Source: Verrucomicrobiales bacterium (lineage in GTDB: Bacteria; Verrucomicrobiota; Verrucomicrobiia; Limisphaerales; UBA9464). Taken from it: DNA of 58,852 bases. The notes under the pieces are model-generated. The model worked only from the letters and a program-made list of their open reading frames with translations, was not told the origin of the DNA and did no database searches. Position numbers and translations under genes: made by a program. Shown one piece after another: positions 17,271 through 25,886 of the stretch (position 1 is its first letter; every line of letters begins with the position of its first letter). The stretch covers positions 1 to 58,852 of the forward strand of contig JAIYBC010000037.1 in the NCBI GenBank assembly GCA_027488845.1. The letters run 5' to 3'.

Positions 17271-18365
17271 TCAGCGGGAACGGATCGGACCCGCCTTGCG
17301 CAGCTTCAGGGCTCCACGCAGATGCGGCCCGAGGCCGTCGGCGCAGTGCTGGAAACCGAGCGAGTTCGGATGGACGCCGTCGACGAGGCCCGAAACCTGG
17401 TCGCGCGAGATCATCTCCCGTCCGTCCACGAAGCCGATGCGCCGGTCGCCGGCCCGGCGTCGCGCCTGGACCAGGCCGCGGGCGGTGGCGCGTTTCCGTT
17501 CGTTGACCTCGTGGGCTTCCGGGGAGCCGTCCTCGGCGGGAAACCAGAACGGCCCAACGACCAGGATCGGCACGGCAGGATGCCGACGACGCAACGTGTC
17601 CACCACGCGGGGCAGGGCCTCGTCAAAGACCTCCGGCGAGGGGTTGGCCCAGAAATCGAGCACGTAGGCCGCGGGATCGAGTTCCGCGAGGGCGTCGGCC
17701 ACCGGCTGTTCGCCCAAACCCGCGCCGGAGAAGCCGAGGTTGACGAAGTCGAGGTCGAGGTCCCGGCAGACGATCGCGGGATAGCTCAGTCCGGGATTCT
17801 CCGCGCAGCCGCCCTGGGTGATCGAAGACCCGTAGAAGACCACCGGCTTGGGCAACGCAAACGGCGACGGAGCCTCCACCTTCGCGCCGTCGTCGAGCGC
17901 GATCCGGCCGAGGGCCACGCCCTTGTAGAGCGGCAGGTAGACCAGGACCTCTCGCATCGCCCGTCCCCGGCCCAACGTCCATTCACGACGGATCAGGCCC
18001 TCCCGGTCCGGCCACGCGCTGTTCCGGTAGCGGCCGTCCACGTACAGGTCGAAGCCGCTCTGACCCACCGTGGTCATGTGGTGCATCGTGGAGGTGTCGC
18101 TGTTGGTCGCCACCAGGGTCAGCTTCGTCGAATCGGTCCGGAACCGGAACCGGCCGCCCGAAGGATGCTGGGCCAATCCCCACACCGCCGTCGGCAGGGA
18201 TCCCTTCAGGCGGGTCGGCAGACGACGCAGCACCGGGGCGTCCTCCCCGAACCATCCGAGTCCCGCGACATGGAGCTCCGGGGAACCGGGGCCGAGGAAC
18301 ACCGTCTGGGCCCGCAGGCCGAAGGCCAACAGGACGACGGAAAGGAGGAGCCGGCGGAAGCGCAT
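17271..18365 (-). CDS. Secreted SGNH/GDSL hydrolase (carbohydrate esterase-like)
   Basis: After a signal peptide (LLLSVVLLAFGLRAQ) comes a beta-rich N-terminal domain of about 150 residues, then an SGNH hydrolase domain. Block I is VFYGSSITQGG with the nucleophile Ser; the Gly block is LGFSGAGLGEQP; block V is DGVHPNSLGFQHCAD with the catalytic Asp and His. The two-domain order resembles carbohydrate esterases that remove acyl groups from sugars. The length is 364 residues. The gene is 30 bp upstream of the large glycoside-hydrolase-like gene and probably shares its transcript. The exact ester substrate cannot be deduced. Confidence 0.84.
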   Translation of the reverse strand: MRFRRLLLSVVLLAFGLRAQTVFLGPGSPELHVAGLGWFGEDAPVLRRLPTRLKGSLPTAVWGLAQHPSGGRFRFRTDSTKLTLVATNSDTSTMHHMTTVGQSGFDLYVDGRYRNSAWPDREGLIRREWTLGRGRAMREVLVYLPLYKGVALGRIALDDGAKVEAPSPFALPKPVVFYGSSITQGGCAENPGLSYPAIVCRDLDLDFVNLGFSGAGLGEQPVADALAELDPAAYVLDFWANPSPEVFDEALPRVVDTLRRRHPAVPILVVGPFWFPAEDGSPEAHEVNERKRATARGLVQARRRAGDRRIGFVDGREMISRDQVSGLVDGVHPNSLGFQHCADGLGPHLRGALKLRKAGPIRSR

Positions 18366-18510
18366 GGAGTCATCCGAGCAGCGACCGCCTTCGATCGCGA
18401 GCCAGAAGGATCCTCACCTCCCGGCGGGCTCCGGCTTCGGATCCAACCGCCTCCTGCCGCCTGCACGCTCCTGCGTGGGTTCCCCCTCGTCCCGACGGCG
18501 TGTTTCCGCC

Positions 18511-19380
18511 TCAGGCCGCGAGCCGCCGGAGCCGAAGGGCGGCGGCGACACCCTTCTTCGCCGGGAGACGGACGGCATGGCGGATCATCCAGCGCCGTTC
18601 CCGCGACGCCCCATCCACCCAACGTTCACAGATCCCGAAGGCCAGGTCGGGATGGTCCTTCGCGATGTCGCCGAGGTGGTTCGCGACGCTGCGTCGGACA
18701 TACAGGTCCGGGTCGTCCCGCAACGCCTCCAGGATGGGCACCGTCGGCGACGGATCCCGGACCAGCGACGGGATCCGCATCGCCCACGGAAGCCGGGGCC
18801 TCGAACCCTCGGAGCAGAGCCGCCGCACGTGCGGATCGGGATCGCGCGTCCACTCCATCAGGCGCTCCAACGTGCGCTCCGGCCACCGGACCAGGAACGG
18901 ACGCATGGAGAATTCCGCCGTGAATCGCCGCGTGATCTCCCGCTGCGCCCACATCGAGACCTCGAAGGGGTCCTCGCCCCCGTTGCCCTCCGCATCGAGG
19001 CCGTACCCGGCCACGAAGCTCACGTGCGGCAGATGGAAGAAGCCGCCCAGGCCGAAGTCGTCGGTCTGCGTCAGCGGCGGCGTGAGGGATCGCACCAGCA
19101 CGTCGACGGCGTCCGAATAGACGGGCGGCAGATGCCTTCGCAACACCGAGGCGAGGTGCCGTCCCCGCTGGAGGATGGACAGCGGCGCCAACCCCTCACG
19201 GGCGTCGGCGCCAAACGCGGCGACGTCGAACCCCGGATGCACGCGCCGGAGGTTGTGCGCCAGGCATCCGATCGCCTCCTCGTCGAGCAACGCCGCCAGC
19301 GAACTGCCCTTCCGGATCGATTTCGGTGCGGACGGCAGGCGCGGACTCGAATCGGAACCGGGATCGGGATCGGGATTCAT
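18511..19380 (-). CDS. DNA alkylation repeat protein (AlkC/AlkD-like HEAT protein)
   Basis: The protein is largely helical with HEAT-like repeats: LDEEAIGCLAHNLRRVHPGFD near the N-terminus, then DPDPHVRRLCSEGSRPRLPW and DPDLYVRRSVANHLGDIAKDHPDL. The RRLCSEGxRPRLPW and RRSVANHLGDIAKDHP blocks are typical of the AlkC/AlkD superfamily of alkylpurine DNA glycosylases, which flip and excise alkylated bases in the cytoplasm. The start is taken as ATG 19380 (289 residues); a further in-frame ATG at 19431 would add 17 residues of low-complexity sequence. The start is uncertain because of the GC-rich leader. The gene is divergent from a short hypothetical gene at 19498. Confidence 0.75.
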   Translation of the reverse strand: MNPDPDPGSDSSPRLPSAPKSIRKGSSLAALLDEEAIGCLAHNLRRVHPGFDVAAFGADAREGLAPLSILQRGRHLASVLRRHLPPVYSDAVDVLVRSLTPPLTQTDDFGLGGFFHLPHVSFVAGYGLDAEGNGGEDPFEVSMWAQREITRRFTAEFSMRPFLVRWPERTLERLMEWTRDPDPHVRRLCSEGSRPRLPWAMRIPSLVRDPSPTVPILEALRDDPDLYVRRSVANHLGDIAKDHPDLAFGICERWVDGASRERRWMIRHAVRLPAKKGVAAALRLRRLAA

Positions 19381-19497
19381 GGTCGGGCTTCGCAACGGGC
19401 GGATGTTCTTCCGTGACGGAATCCTGTCCATCCGGCAACCGCCGGGTCCCTACCCGCCATTGCCAGAACCGGCGGCCACGGGTTTCGTGGCTCCACC

Positions 19498-19917
19498 ATG
19501 GACCCGCACCATTCGACGGAAACCCCGGACGGCGGACTCGGATGGAGCCGGACCGGGCAGGTTCTCCGGGTTCTCGCCGGGTGCGTCGAAACCCGATCCG
19601 TGGCCGACGACCTCGGGACCACCGCGGAGTTCGTGCAGCGCCTCGCTCCTCAGGGAATCGCCCTGGGTCTGCACGCGATCGCCTCGGCGGGCCGCGTGGT
19701 GGTGTCCGTGTCGGCCGAACACCCGGATTCCGCCCGGCATTCGCTGATGACGATCGAATGCCGGGACGGCCGCATCCGGATCGAGACGCGGCATCCGGGT
19801 CGCGATCCGGTGTCCTCCGACCACCCGACGGCACTCGGCCTAGAACCGGCTTTCGGGGCGATGTCACGACTGGCGCAGATGCGGTCGTGGCAGGAAACCG
19901 ATCGACGGGGCTCCTGA
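19498..19917 (+). CDS. Small hypothetical protein
   Basis: The 139-residue reading frame starts with ATG and keeps a high proportion of G or C at third codon positions, as the real genes here do. The protein has a plausible mixed alpha/beta composition (GIALGLHAIASAGRVVVSVS, HSLMTIECRDGRIRIE) without signal or membrane segments. I recognise no family. It is divergent from the AlkC/AlkD-like gene and convergent with the TonB receptor. It may be a real gene or a chance frame. Confidence 0.42.
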   Translation: MDPHHSTETPDGGLGWSRTGQVLRVLAGCVETRSVADDLGTTAEFVQRLAPQGIALGLHAIASAGRVVVSVSAEHPDSARHSLMTIECRDGRIRIETRHPGRDPVSSDHPTALGLEPAFGAMSRLAQMRSWQETDRRGS

Positions 19918-20043
19918 TCCACGAACCCGCACTCCGATGCGCCCGGAGTTCGGCCACGCCAGGACACATCGCCGCCAGGGAAACGGGGACTTCAGCCCCA
20001 CCGCCCTGGCCATCCGGTTTCCGCGGCACCGCGATCTGCGGGG

Positions 20044-22170
20044 TCAGAACCGGCCGGTCAACGCCACCCGGAAGGAGATCGGCTCGACCGGATGGAAATG
20101 GCGGTCGTTGTAGCCGCCGTCGTCGGGCCCCGCCACCTCGCCCGGAAGGCGCGACGGATAGAAGTACGTGATGTCGTCGTCGCGGCGGTCCAGCAGGTTG
20201 AAGGCATCCACGCCCAACGTCCAACGGCTCCCGAACCGGTATCCGACCTGGGCGTTCAGCAGCAACGTCGTCCGGGAACGCTCGGAGCCGTCCTCGACCA
20301 GCGCCCGGGGTCCGAACTGCCGCAGGCGCAGGCTCGCGAAGAAGCCCGGCAACATCTCGGGTTCCTGCACCGCGACCCCCGCCGCGAACACGGTCCCCAC
20401 GCTGCCCGGGATCCGGTCGCCGGCCGGATCCTCGTCCCGGAACCGGGCCTGGGACACGCTGAGGTCCGCATCCAGGGTCAACCACTTCAACGGCGTCCAG
20501 TAGTTGGCGAACTCGATCCCGAACCTCCGGCTCGGACGGCTCGCCTCGGTCGCACCGGCGTCGCCCACGAAGAGCAGCTCCGAATCGATGTCCAGCCACC
20601 ACAGGGACACCGTGGATTGCAACCCGGGTGCCGCCACCGTGCGGACGCCCACCTCCGCGCCCGTGGTGCGCACCAGCAGGTCCGCGGGCAGGACCGCCGT
20701 CCCCGATGCGGGATCGATCCGGGTCGTGGCCCCACGGCCGTCGTTGCTGTGGAATCCGAGCCCGCCTCCCAGGTACAGCTCGGTCTCGGCCCAGGGCCCA
20801 AAGACCACGCTGCCCCGGGGACTCGCGATCGCCGCCTCGCGCTGGCCGCTGTTCACCGCCTGATCCGAGGTGTTGTCCACGCCGTACACATCCGCCCGGA
20901 TCCCGGCGGTCGTGCGCAGCCAGTCGTTCCAACGCGTCCGGTTCTCGGCCCACGGCGCCACCGCGGACTCGTTCAGCCGATCCTCGCGGGTGGTCGACGG
21001 GATCGGATTCCCGGCGTGGTCCAGCTTGGTCACCCGTTCGCGTCCAACGGTCGAGAAGAGGCCGTTCTCGATGAAGTCGCTGCGCACCTGCAGGCCGAAG
21101 GTGGTCTCGGAATCCCGTTCGCCCAGTCCGTGGATCCACGTGTGCGCGGCCTTGGCCCCGAGGATGGCGCGTCGGTCGCGCTGTTCGAACTGGTCGCCGT
21201 CCGGGCTCGCCAGCCGGTAGGTGAAGTTCGAGTAGAGATCCAGTTCGTAGCCCACCGCGAAGGCGAGCAGATGGGTGCGGTGCCGGTCGGATTCGCCGTG
21301 CCAGTCCCCCTGGAGACTGAACCGCCGGGAGTCGCCGCCGTCGGTCGGATCGATCGAGTCGAAGATCCCGATGCCGGCCCGCGACGGGATCTGGTCCGTG
21401 GCGGTCCATTCGCCGGCATAGGCCATGGCCGTGACGTTCCAGCCGCGCTCGTTGGTCCCGCGGTCGTAGCCCACCACCGCGTTCACCTTCCGGTAGTCCG
21501 ACGGCACGGTCCACGGACCGTCCTCATGCATCCCTTCCACCGCGTAGAGCAGGTCCCCTTCCCCGACCTTGCGGCTGTCCGCCGCCACCAGACGCGCATA
21601 GCCGAAGCTGCCTCCGCCCACCGTCGCGAAGCCGCGTTCCAAACGGCGCAGGTATCCCAGGTCCGCCGCGCCGGCGGACCCGAAGTCCCCCACCTCGGCC
21701 GCCGAAGGTCCCTTCCGGAAATGCACGGTCCCCACCAGCTCCGGGATCAGGAAGTTGAGGTCGGTGTAGCCCTGGCCATGGGCATGGGAAGGCAGGTTCA
21801 GCGGAACACCTCCGAGCGATGTCGCGAAGTCGGTCCCATGGTCCAGGTTGAAGCCGCGCAGGAAGAACTGGTTCGCCTTCCCCGCGCCGCTGTGTTGGGT
21901 GACCAGGAGTCCGGGAACGGTCTCCAGGATCTCGCCCGGCCGCAGGAGGGGACGCCGGTCCAGGTGGTCCCGGCCGATGAATCCCTCCGAGGCGGCGTCG
22001 GCGATCCGCAACAGGGAATCGGCCCGCCCCGTCACCACCGCCGTGGGCAGCGGCTCCGGCTCATGGGCGAATCCGACGCCGGAAAGGGCCAGCAGGCCGA
22101 TGGAGGATAGGACCGCCTTCCGGGGAAGGAAGGATGCGGAGGGAAACGGGGGATACGAGGACCACTTCAT
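20044..22170 (-). CDS. TonB-dependent outer-membrane receptor
   Basis: The 708-residue protein has a signal peptide (SIGLLALSGVGFAHE), a plug domain (LPTAVVTGR, then RRPLLRPGEILETVPGLLVTQH, FFLRGFNLDHGTDF and VGTVHFRKGPSAAEVGDFGSAG) and a long beta-barrel with aromatic-ending strands. It closes with a terminal Phe (VALTGRF), as outer-membrane barrels do. Such receptors import chelated metals, vitamins or oligomers using TonB energy. The ligand is unclear, and no dedicated transporter or hydrolase is adjacent. ATG 22170 was chosen at the start of the signal peptide; the longer frame is not conserved. The 281-bp region upstream holds a small hairpin but no riboswitch that I can identify. Confidence 0.88.
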   Translation of the reverse strand: MKWSSYPPFPSASFLPRKAVLSSIGLLALSGVGFAHEPEPLPTAVVTGRADSLLRIADAASEGFIGRDHLDRRPLLRPGEILETVPGLLVTQHSGAGKANQFFLRGFNLDHGTDFATSLGGVPLNLPSHAHGQGYTDLNFLIPELVGTVHFRKGPSAAEVGDFGSAGAADLGYLRRLERGFATVGGGSFGYARLVAADSRKVGEGDLLYAVEGMHEDGPWTVPSDYRKVNAVVGYDRGTNERGWNVTAMAYAGEWTATDQIPSRAGIGIFDSIDPTDGGDSRRFSLQGDWHGESDRHRTHLLAFAVGYELDLYSNFTYRLASPDGDQFEQRDRRAILGAKAAHTWIHGLGERDSETTFGLQVRSDFIENGLFSTVGRERVTKLDHAGNPIPSTTREDRLNESAVAPWAENRTRWNDWLRTTAGIRADVYGVDNTSDQAVNSGQREAAIASPRGSVVFGPWAETELYLGGGLGFHSNDGRGATTRIDPASGTAVLPADLLVRTTGAEVGVRTVAAPGLQSTVSLWWLDIDSELLFVGDAGATEASRPSRRFGIEFANYWTPLKWLTLDADLSVSQARFRDEDPAGDRIPGSVGTVFAAGVAVQEPEMLPGFFASLRLRQFGPRALVEDGSERSRTTLLLNAQVGYRFGSRWTLGVDAFNLLDRRDDDITYFYPSRLPGEVAGPDDGGYNDRHFHPVEPISFRVALTGRF

Positions 22171-22200
22171 GCGATGGCGTTCGATGTCGCCGAGGAAACG

Positions 22201-22218
22201 CCGGAGAGGGTTCTCCGG
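22201..22218 (-). other. Hairpin in the leader of the TonB receptor gene
   Basis: CCGGAGA and TCTCCGG form a perfect 7-bp stem with a 4-base loop, 30 bp upstream of the receptor ATG. It could influence translation. The rest of the 281-bp gap up to the next gene contains no coding sequence; near 22312 there is a run resembling the CGCAAGG-type phrase repeats. Confidence 0.3.
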
Positions 22219-22451
22219 ATGCCTCCTACGGATCCAAGATCCGCCATCGGACGGCTGAAGTGGCGGGGCGGATTCTGGAAGCCGGAATCGGTCGGTCAAG
22301 GGACGGTCACGCCAGGACGCAAGGCCGCGAGGGAACGGCAGGGAAACCGCGGTTGCCGACGGCAAAGCCAACCATCGCCCGTTGATGGCCGTTCAGAATG
22401 CCCGATGGCACCCGGGCGTTCCTGCGCCGATCCGTATCCCGACACCGGCGG

Positions 22452-23084
22452 CTACCGCTTCATCCTGCCGACCAACACGAACTGCCAGCCGCACAGGCCG
22501 GGAAGGGTGTTCTCGGCGAAACGGTCCAAGGGCTTCTTCAGGGGACCCAGCATGTGGGATCCGGGCCAGGCGCCGTGGGCGGACCGTTCGACCAGTTCCA
22601 GGCCGGATCCGGCCACCAGTTCCGCGGCCGTGTCCCAGTCGAAGAACTTGCAGTGCGTGCGGTCCATGAGGCCGCCTTGGGTGTACCGGAATCGGCCCAG
22701 GAGCATCTCCAACCGGTTCCGCCAGAACAGGAGGTTGGGCAGGGCGACGATCAGGGTGCCCCCCGGTTCCAGATGTCCGCGAAGCTTCCCCAGCACCCGC
22801 CACGGATCCACCAGATGCTCCAGCACGTGGCTGCAGACGATGCAGTCGAAGGCGCCCAGGTCGGGAACGTCGAACCGATCGAGGTCGGCCACCCAGATGC
22901 GTTCGGTCCCCTCGCGGGCCAGGCGGGCCTCCTCCTCGGAATAGGTCAACCCACAGACCTGGGCCGGCCATTCGGCACGGATGGCCCGCGCGAGCGAACC
23001 GTCGCCACATCCGACGTCCAGGATCCGCTTGGCCGACCTCGGGATACGGCGGAACACGGGAGGATTGACCGAGCCGTAGACCAT
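22452..23084 (-). CDS. Class I SAM-dependent methyltransferase
   Basis: The 210-residue protein shows methyltransferase motif I as ILDVGCGDGSLARAI, motif II as VCGLTYSEEEA, the acidic VADLDRFD loop, CIVCSHVLEHLVDPWRVL and LEPGGTLIVALPN. The later LMDRTHCKFFDWDTAAELVAGSGL block occurs in methyltransferases linked to surface polysaccharide or methionine biosynthesis (MetW-like). The substrate is not known. It begins with ATG and no ribosome site is obvious. It lies 281 bp upstream of the TonB receptor and 97 bp downstream of the FAD/GcvT gene, all on the same strand. Confidence 0.84.
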   Translation of the reverse strand: MVYGSVNPPVFRRIPRSAKRILDVGCGDGSLARAIRAEWPAQVCGLTYSEEEARLAREGTERIWVADLDRFDVPDLGAFDCIVCSHVLEHLVDPWRVLGKLRGHLEPGGTLIVALPNLLFWRNRLEMLLGRFRYTQGGLMDRTHCKFFDWDTAAELVAGSGLELVERSAHGAWPGSHMLGPLKKPLDRFAENTLPGLCGWQFVLVGRMKR

Positions 23085-23181
23085 TGTCCGGAGAGTCCCG
23101 GCAACTTCTTCGATCCGTCCATCCCGAGGGTTCGGCTTTGTGGCGAGTTGCCGTCCCGGATCCAGGAACCCGGAGGGCTTC

Positions 23182-25725
23182 TCAGACGAGGACCCGCACG
23201 CGATCCGGATCCACCGGCGACCGCAGGGTCATCCTCGCGGGACGCCGCACGCCGTCCTGCAGGATCTCGTAGCGTCCCGCCTCCAGCCACGCGACGTCCA
23301 CGCCAAGGCCCGCCTCGGCCTCGGGCCGCTTGATGTAGGCCATCGCCACCGGCGCCGACAGCGTCGGGGAATACGCCGCGCTCGAGGTGTAGCCGGCCAG
23401 AAGGCCGTCGCGGAAGACCGGCTCGTTGCCCCACAGGGTCACCGTCGGATCCCCGCATTCCATGACCAACGACACCAGACGCTTCCGGAGGGGCCGACCC
23501 TTCAGCTCCAGCAGACGCGGTTTCGCGAGGAACTCGCGGTTCCAGTCGATGGCGAACGACAGGCCGGCCTCGAAGGGGTTCTCGTCCACCGAGAGCTCGT
23601 GGCCCCACGCGCGGTAGGCCTTCTCCAGGCGCATCGCGTTGATCGCGTAGGTTCCCGCCGGGCCGATCCCCTCGGCCTCGCCGGCCTTCGTCAGCGCGTC
23701 CCACACGGCCGGCATCGCGGCCGCCGGACCGTGCAGTTCCCATCCGAGCTCGCCGACGTAGGTCACCCGCAGGGCCCGGACCGGTTCGGCAACGCCGGCG
23801 ATGCGGATCTCGGCGGCGTGGCCGAACGGGAAGGCCGCATGGGAGAGGTCGACGTCGGTCAACCGCTGCAGGACGTCGCGGGAACGCGGCCCCATGACCG
23901 AGACGACGCCGAAGTCGGCGGTCACGTCCTCGAGCCGGAAGTCGGCGCCGGCGGGAACGTTCCGCAGGATCCAGTCGGCGTCGTGGCGGACCTGCTGGGT
24001 CGGCGCGATGAGGTAGAAGCGGTCCGGGGCGGTGCGGACGACGGTGACGTCGCTCTCGTAGGTGCCGCGGGCGTTGAGCAGGCCGGTGTAGACGATGCGG
24101 CCGACCGGGACGTCGAGCCGGTTGCCGCAGAGGCGGTCGAGCGCGGCGAGGGCGTCGGCGCCGCGGATGTCGTACTTGGCGAAGGTGGACTGGTCGAACA
24201 GCGCGACCCGTTCGCGGCAGCGCCGGACCTCGGCCGCGACGTGGGGGGCCCAGTTCTGCTTCCGGAACGAGTAGAGCAGCTCCGGCTTCGTCCCCGCGGG
24301 GGCGTACCACAGCGGACGTTCCCATCCGGCGGTCTGGCCGAAGCAGGCGCCGAGGGAGGCGGTCGCCGCGTGCAGCGGGGTCCGGCGCAGGTCGCGCGAG
24401 GTCTCCATCTCGCGGTTCGGCCAGGCCATCTGGTAGTGCAGCCCGAGCACCTCGGCGGCCCTGGCCTGGAGGTAGCCGCGGCCGTTCTGGGCCGGCACGA
24501 AGCGCCGGATGTCGACGCTCCACAGGTCCATCGGCATCTCGCCCGTCTCCAGCCACGGCACCGCGAAATGGCCCGCACCGCCGGCGCTGGCGATGCCGAC
24601 GGAGTTGAAGCCGGTGAGCACGAACAGGCCTTCCGTCCCGGCGGGCGGCCCCATCAGGAAGTTGTTGTCCGGGGTGAAGCTCTCCGGGCCGTTGACGAAC
24701 TTCGGGAACTTGGCCGTGCGCAAGGCCGGGATGCGGTGTTTTCCCGCGGCCCAGGGCTCCGCGAACTTCTCCCAGTCGTCCGCCAGCAGTCCGAAGGCGA
24801 AGTCGGCCGGGACGGTGTCGTCGATCTGCCACGGCTTGGACCGCCATTGGAAGGCGCCGAGCTTGATCGAGCCGTCGTCCAGGGTTCGGAAGTAGATCGC
24901 CGCGTCCGGGTCCCGCGCGCAGGGCAGCGTCGGCAGCGCGCCTTCGATCGGCTCGCTCAACACGTAGTGGTGCTCGACCGGGTACAGCGGCAGGTCCACG
25001 CCGATCGGAAGCCCCAGCTGCCGCGCCCACATGCCGCAGGCGAGCACCACCCATTCGGCCCGGATCTCATGGCCGCCCTCCAGTCGTACCCCGGTGATCC
25101 GCTTCCGTCCGTGCGCGGCTTCCTGGTGGAGCAGCGCGGCCACGCGGGTCTGGTCGTACAACGCAGCGCCGTTCGCGATCGCACCCTTCGCGAGCGCGAC
25201 GGTGCATTCGCCGGGAATGACCCGTCCGTCCCCCGGCAGGTACACCGCCCCGAGGACGTCCTCGACCTGGATCAACGGCCAGAGGTCGCGGGCTTCCCTG
25301 GGTCCCACGAGATGGGCCTCCACGCCGAACACCTCGGCCATCGCCGCGGTGCGCCGGAGCTGGGTCATGCGCTCGGGATTGGTCCCGAGGGTGAGGCCGG
25401 TGGTGCGGACCCAGCCGACGTCGTGGCCGGTCTCGGCGGCGAGCTGCGGATACAGCCACGCCGAATGCCGGTTGATCCGGGTCATGCTGTTGCTGGCGCG
25501 GAGCTGTCCGACCATTCCCGCCGCATGCCAGGTCGTGCCGCCGCTGAGGCGTCCCTGTTCGAGCAGGACCACGTCCTTCCAACCCGCCTTCGCCAGGTGG
25601 TAGGCGACGGAGCATCCGACGATGCCACCGCCGACGACGACCACCCGGGCGCTGGACGGCAGCGCTCCCGGCGGCAGTGCGAACTCGGAGCGGACCGGGG
25701 TGTTGCGGACGTGGGTCGTGGTCAC
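23182..25725 (-). CDS. FAD oxidoreductase-GcvT fusion (dimethylglycine/sarcosine oxidase-like)
   Basis: A 847-residue two-part enzyme. The N-terminal FAD-binding (DAO) domain has VVVVGGGIVGCS (GxGxxG at about residues 32-37) and SGGTTWHAAGMVG, where His67 corresponds to the residue that binds FAD covalently in dimethylglycine dehydrogenases. The C-terminal half is a GcvT-like aminomethyltransferase domain (FDQSTFAKYDIRGADA, GPRSRDVLQRL, RVTYVGELGWELH, GTYAINAMRLEKAYRAWGHEL) that hands the one-carbon unit to tetrahydrofolate. The family oxidises N-methyl amino acids such as dimethylglycine or sarcosine in the cytoplasm. GTG 25725 is used because the longer frame runs into the divergent gene and lacks conserved sequence. 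No adjacent transporter is seen. The exact substrate is inferred by family only. Confidence 0.87.
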   Translation of the reverse strand: MTTTHVRNTPVRSEFALPPGALPSSARVVVVGGGIVGCSVAYHLAKAGWKDVVLLEQGRLSGGTTWHAAGMVGQLRASNSMTRINRHSAWLYPQLAAETGHDVGWVRTTGLTLGTNPERMTQLRRTAAMAEVFGVEAHLVGPREARDLWPLIQVEDVLGAVYLPGDGRVIPGECTVALAKGAIANGAALYDQTRVAALLHQEAAHGRKRITGVRLEGGHEIRAEWVVLACGMWARQLGLPIGVDLPLYPVEHHYVLSEPIEGALPTLPCARDPDAAIYFRTLDDGSIKLGAFQWRSKPWQIDDTVPADFAFGLLADDWEKFAEPWAAGKHRIPALRTAKFPKFVNGPESFTPDNNFLMGPPAGTEGLFVLTGFNSVGIASAGGAGHFAVPWLETGEMPMDLWSVDIRRFVPAQNGRGYLQARAAEVLGLHYQMAWPNREMETSRDLRRTPLHAATASLGACFGQTAGWERPLWYAPAGTKPELLYSFRKQNWAPHVAAEVRRCRERVALFDQSTFAKYDIRGADALAALDRLCGNRLDVPVGRIVYTGLLNARGTYESDVTVVRTAPDRFYLIAPTQQVRHDADWILRNVPAGADFRLEDVTADFGVVSVMGPRSRDVLQRLTDVDLSHAAFPFGHAAEIRIAGVAEPVRALRVTYVGELGWELHGPAAAMPAVWDALTKAGEAEGIGPAGTYAINAMRLEKAYRAWGHELSVDENPFEAGLSFAIDWNREFLAKPRLLELKGRPLRKRLVSLVMECGDPTVTLWGNEPVFRDGLLAGYTSSAAYSPTLSAPVAMAYIKRPEAEAGLGVDVAWLEAGRYEILQDGVRRPARMTLRSPVDPDRVRVLV

Positions 25726-25886
25726 GCCGGAGAACAGTGGCTTCCGGGAATGCCGGCTCAATCCGGAACTGGTCCCGGCCGGTGGGCACCTCCCGGAAAT
25801 GGGGCGGGACGCGACCCAAAGGCCGGCCACAAGGTGGCCGAACTCCCTGGCTGCAACGGACCGGAAGACGGGTAGCCTCGTCGCCG

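Noticed and set aside
14466-18923. A 1485-residue open frame on the plus strand across the hydrolase pair
   Set aside because: It opposes three recognisable minus-strand genes and has the composition of a shadow frame.
22171-22451. Cobalamin or other riboswitch upstream of the TonB receptor
   Set aside because: A GCCACT-like stretch exists on the minus strand, but no B12 box or other conserved core can be found; only a simple hairpin remains.
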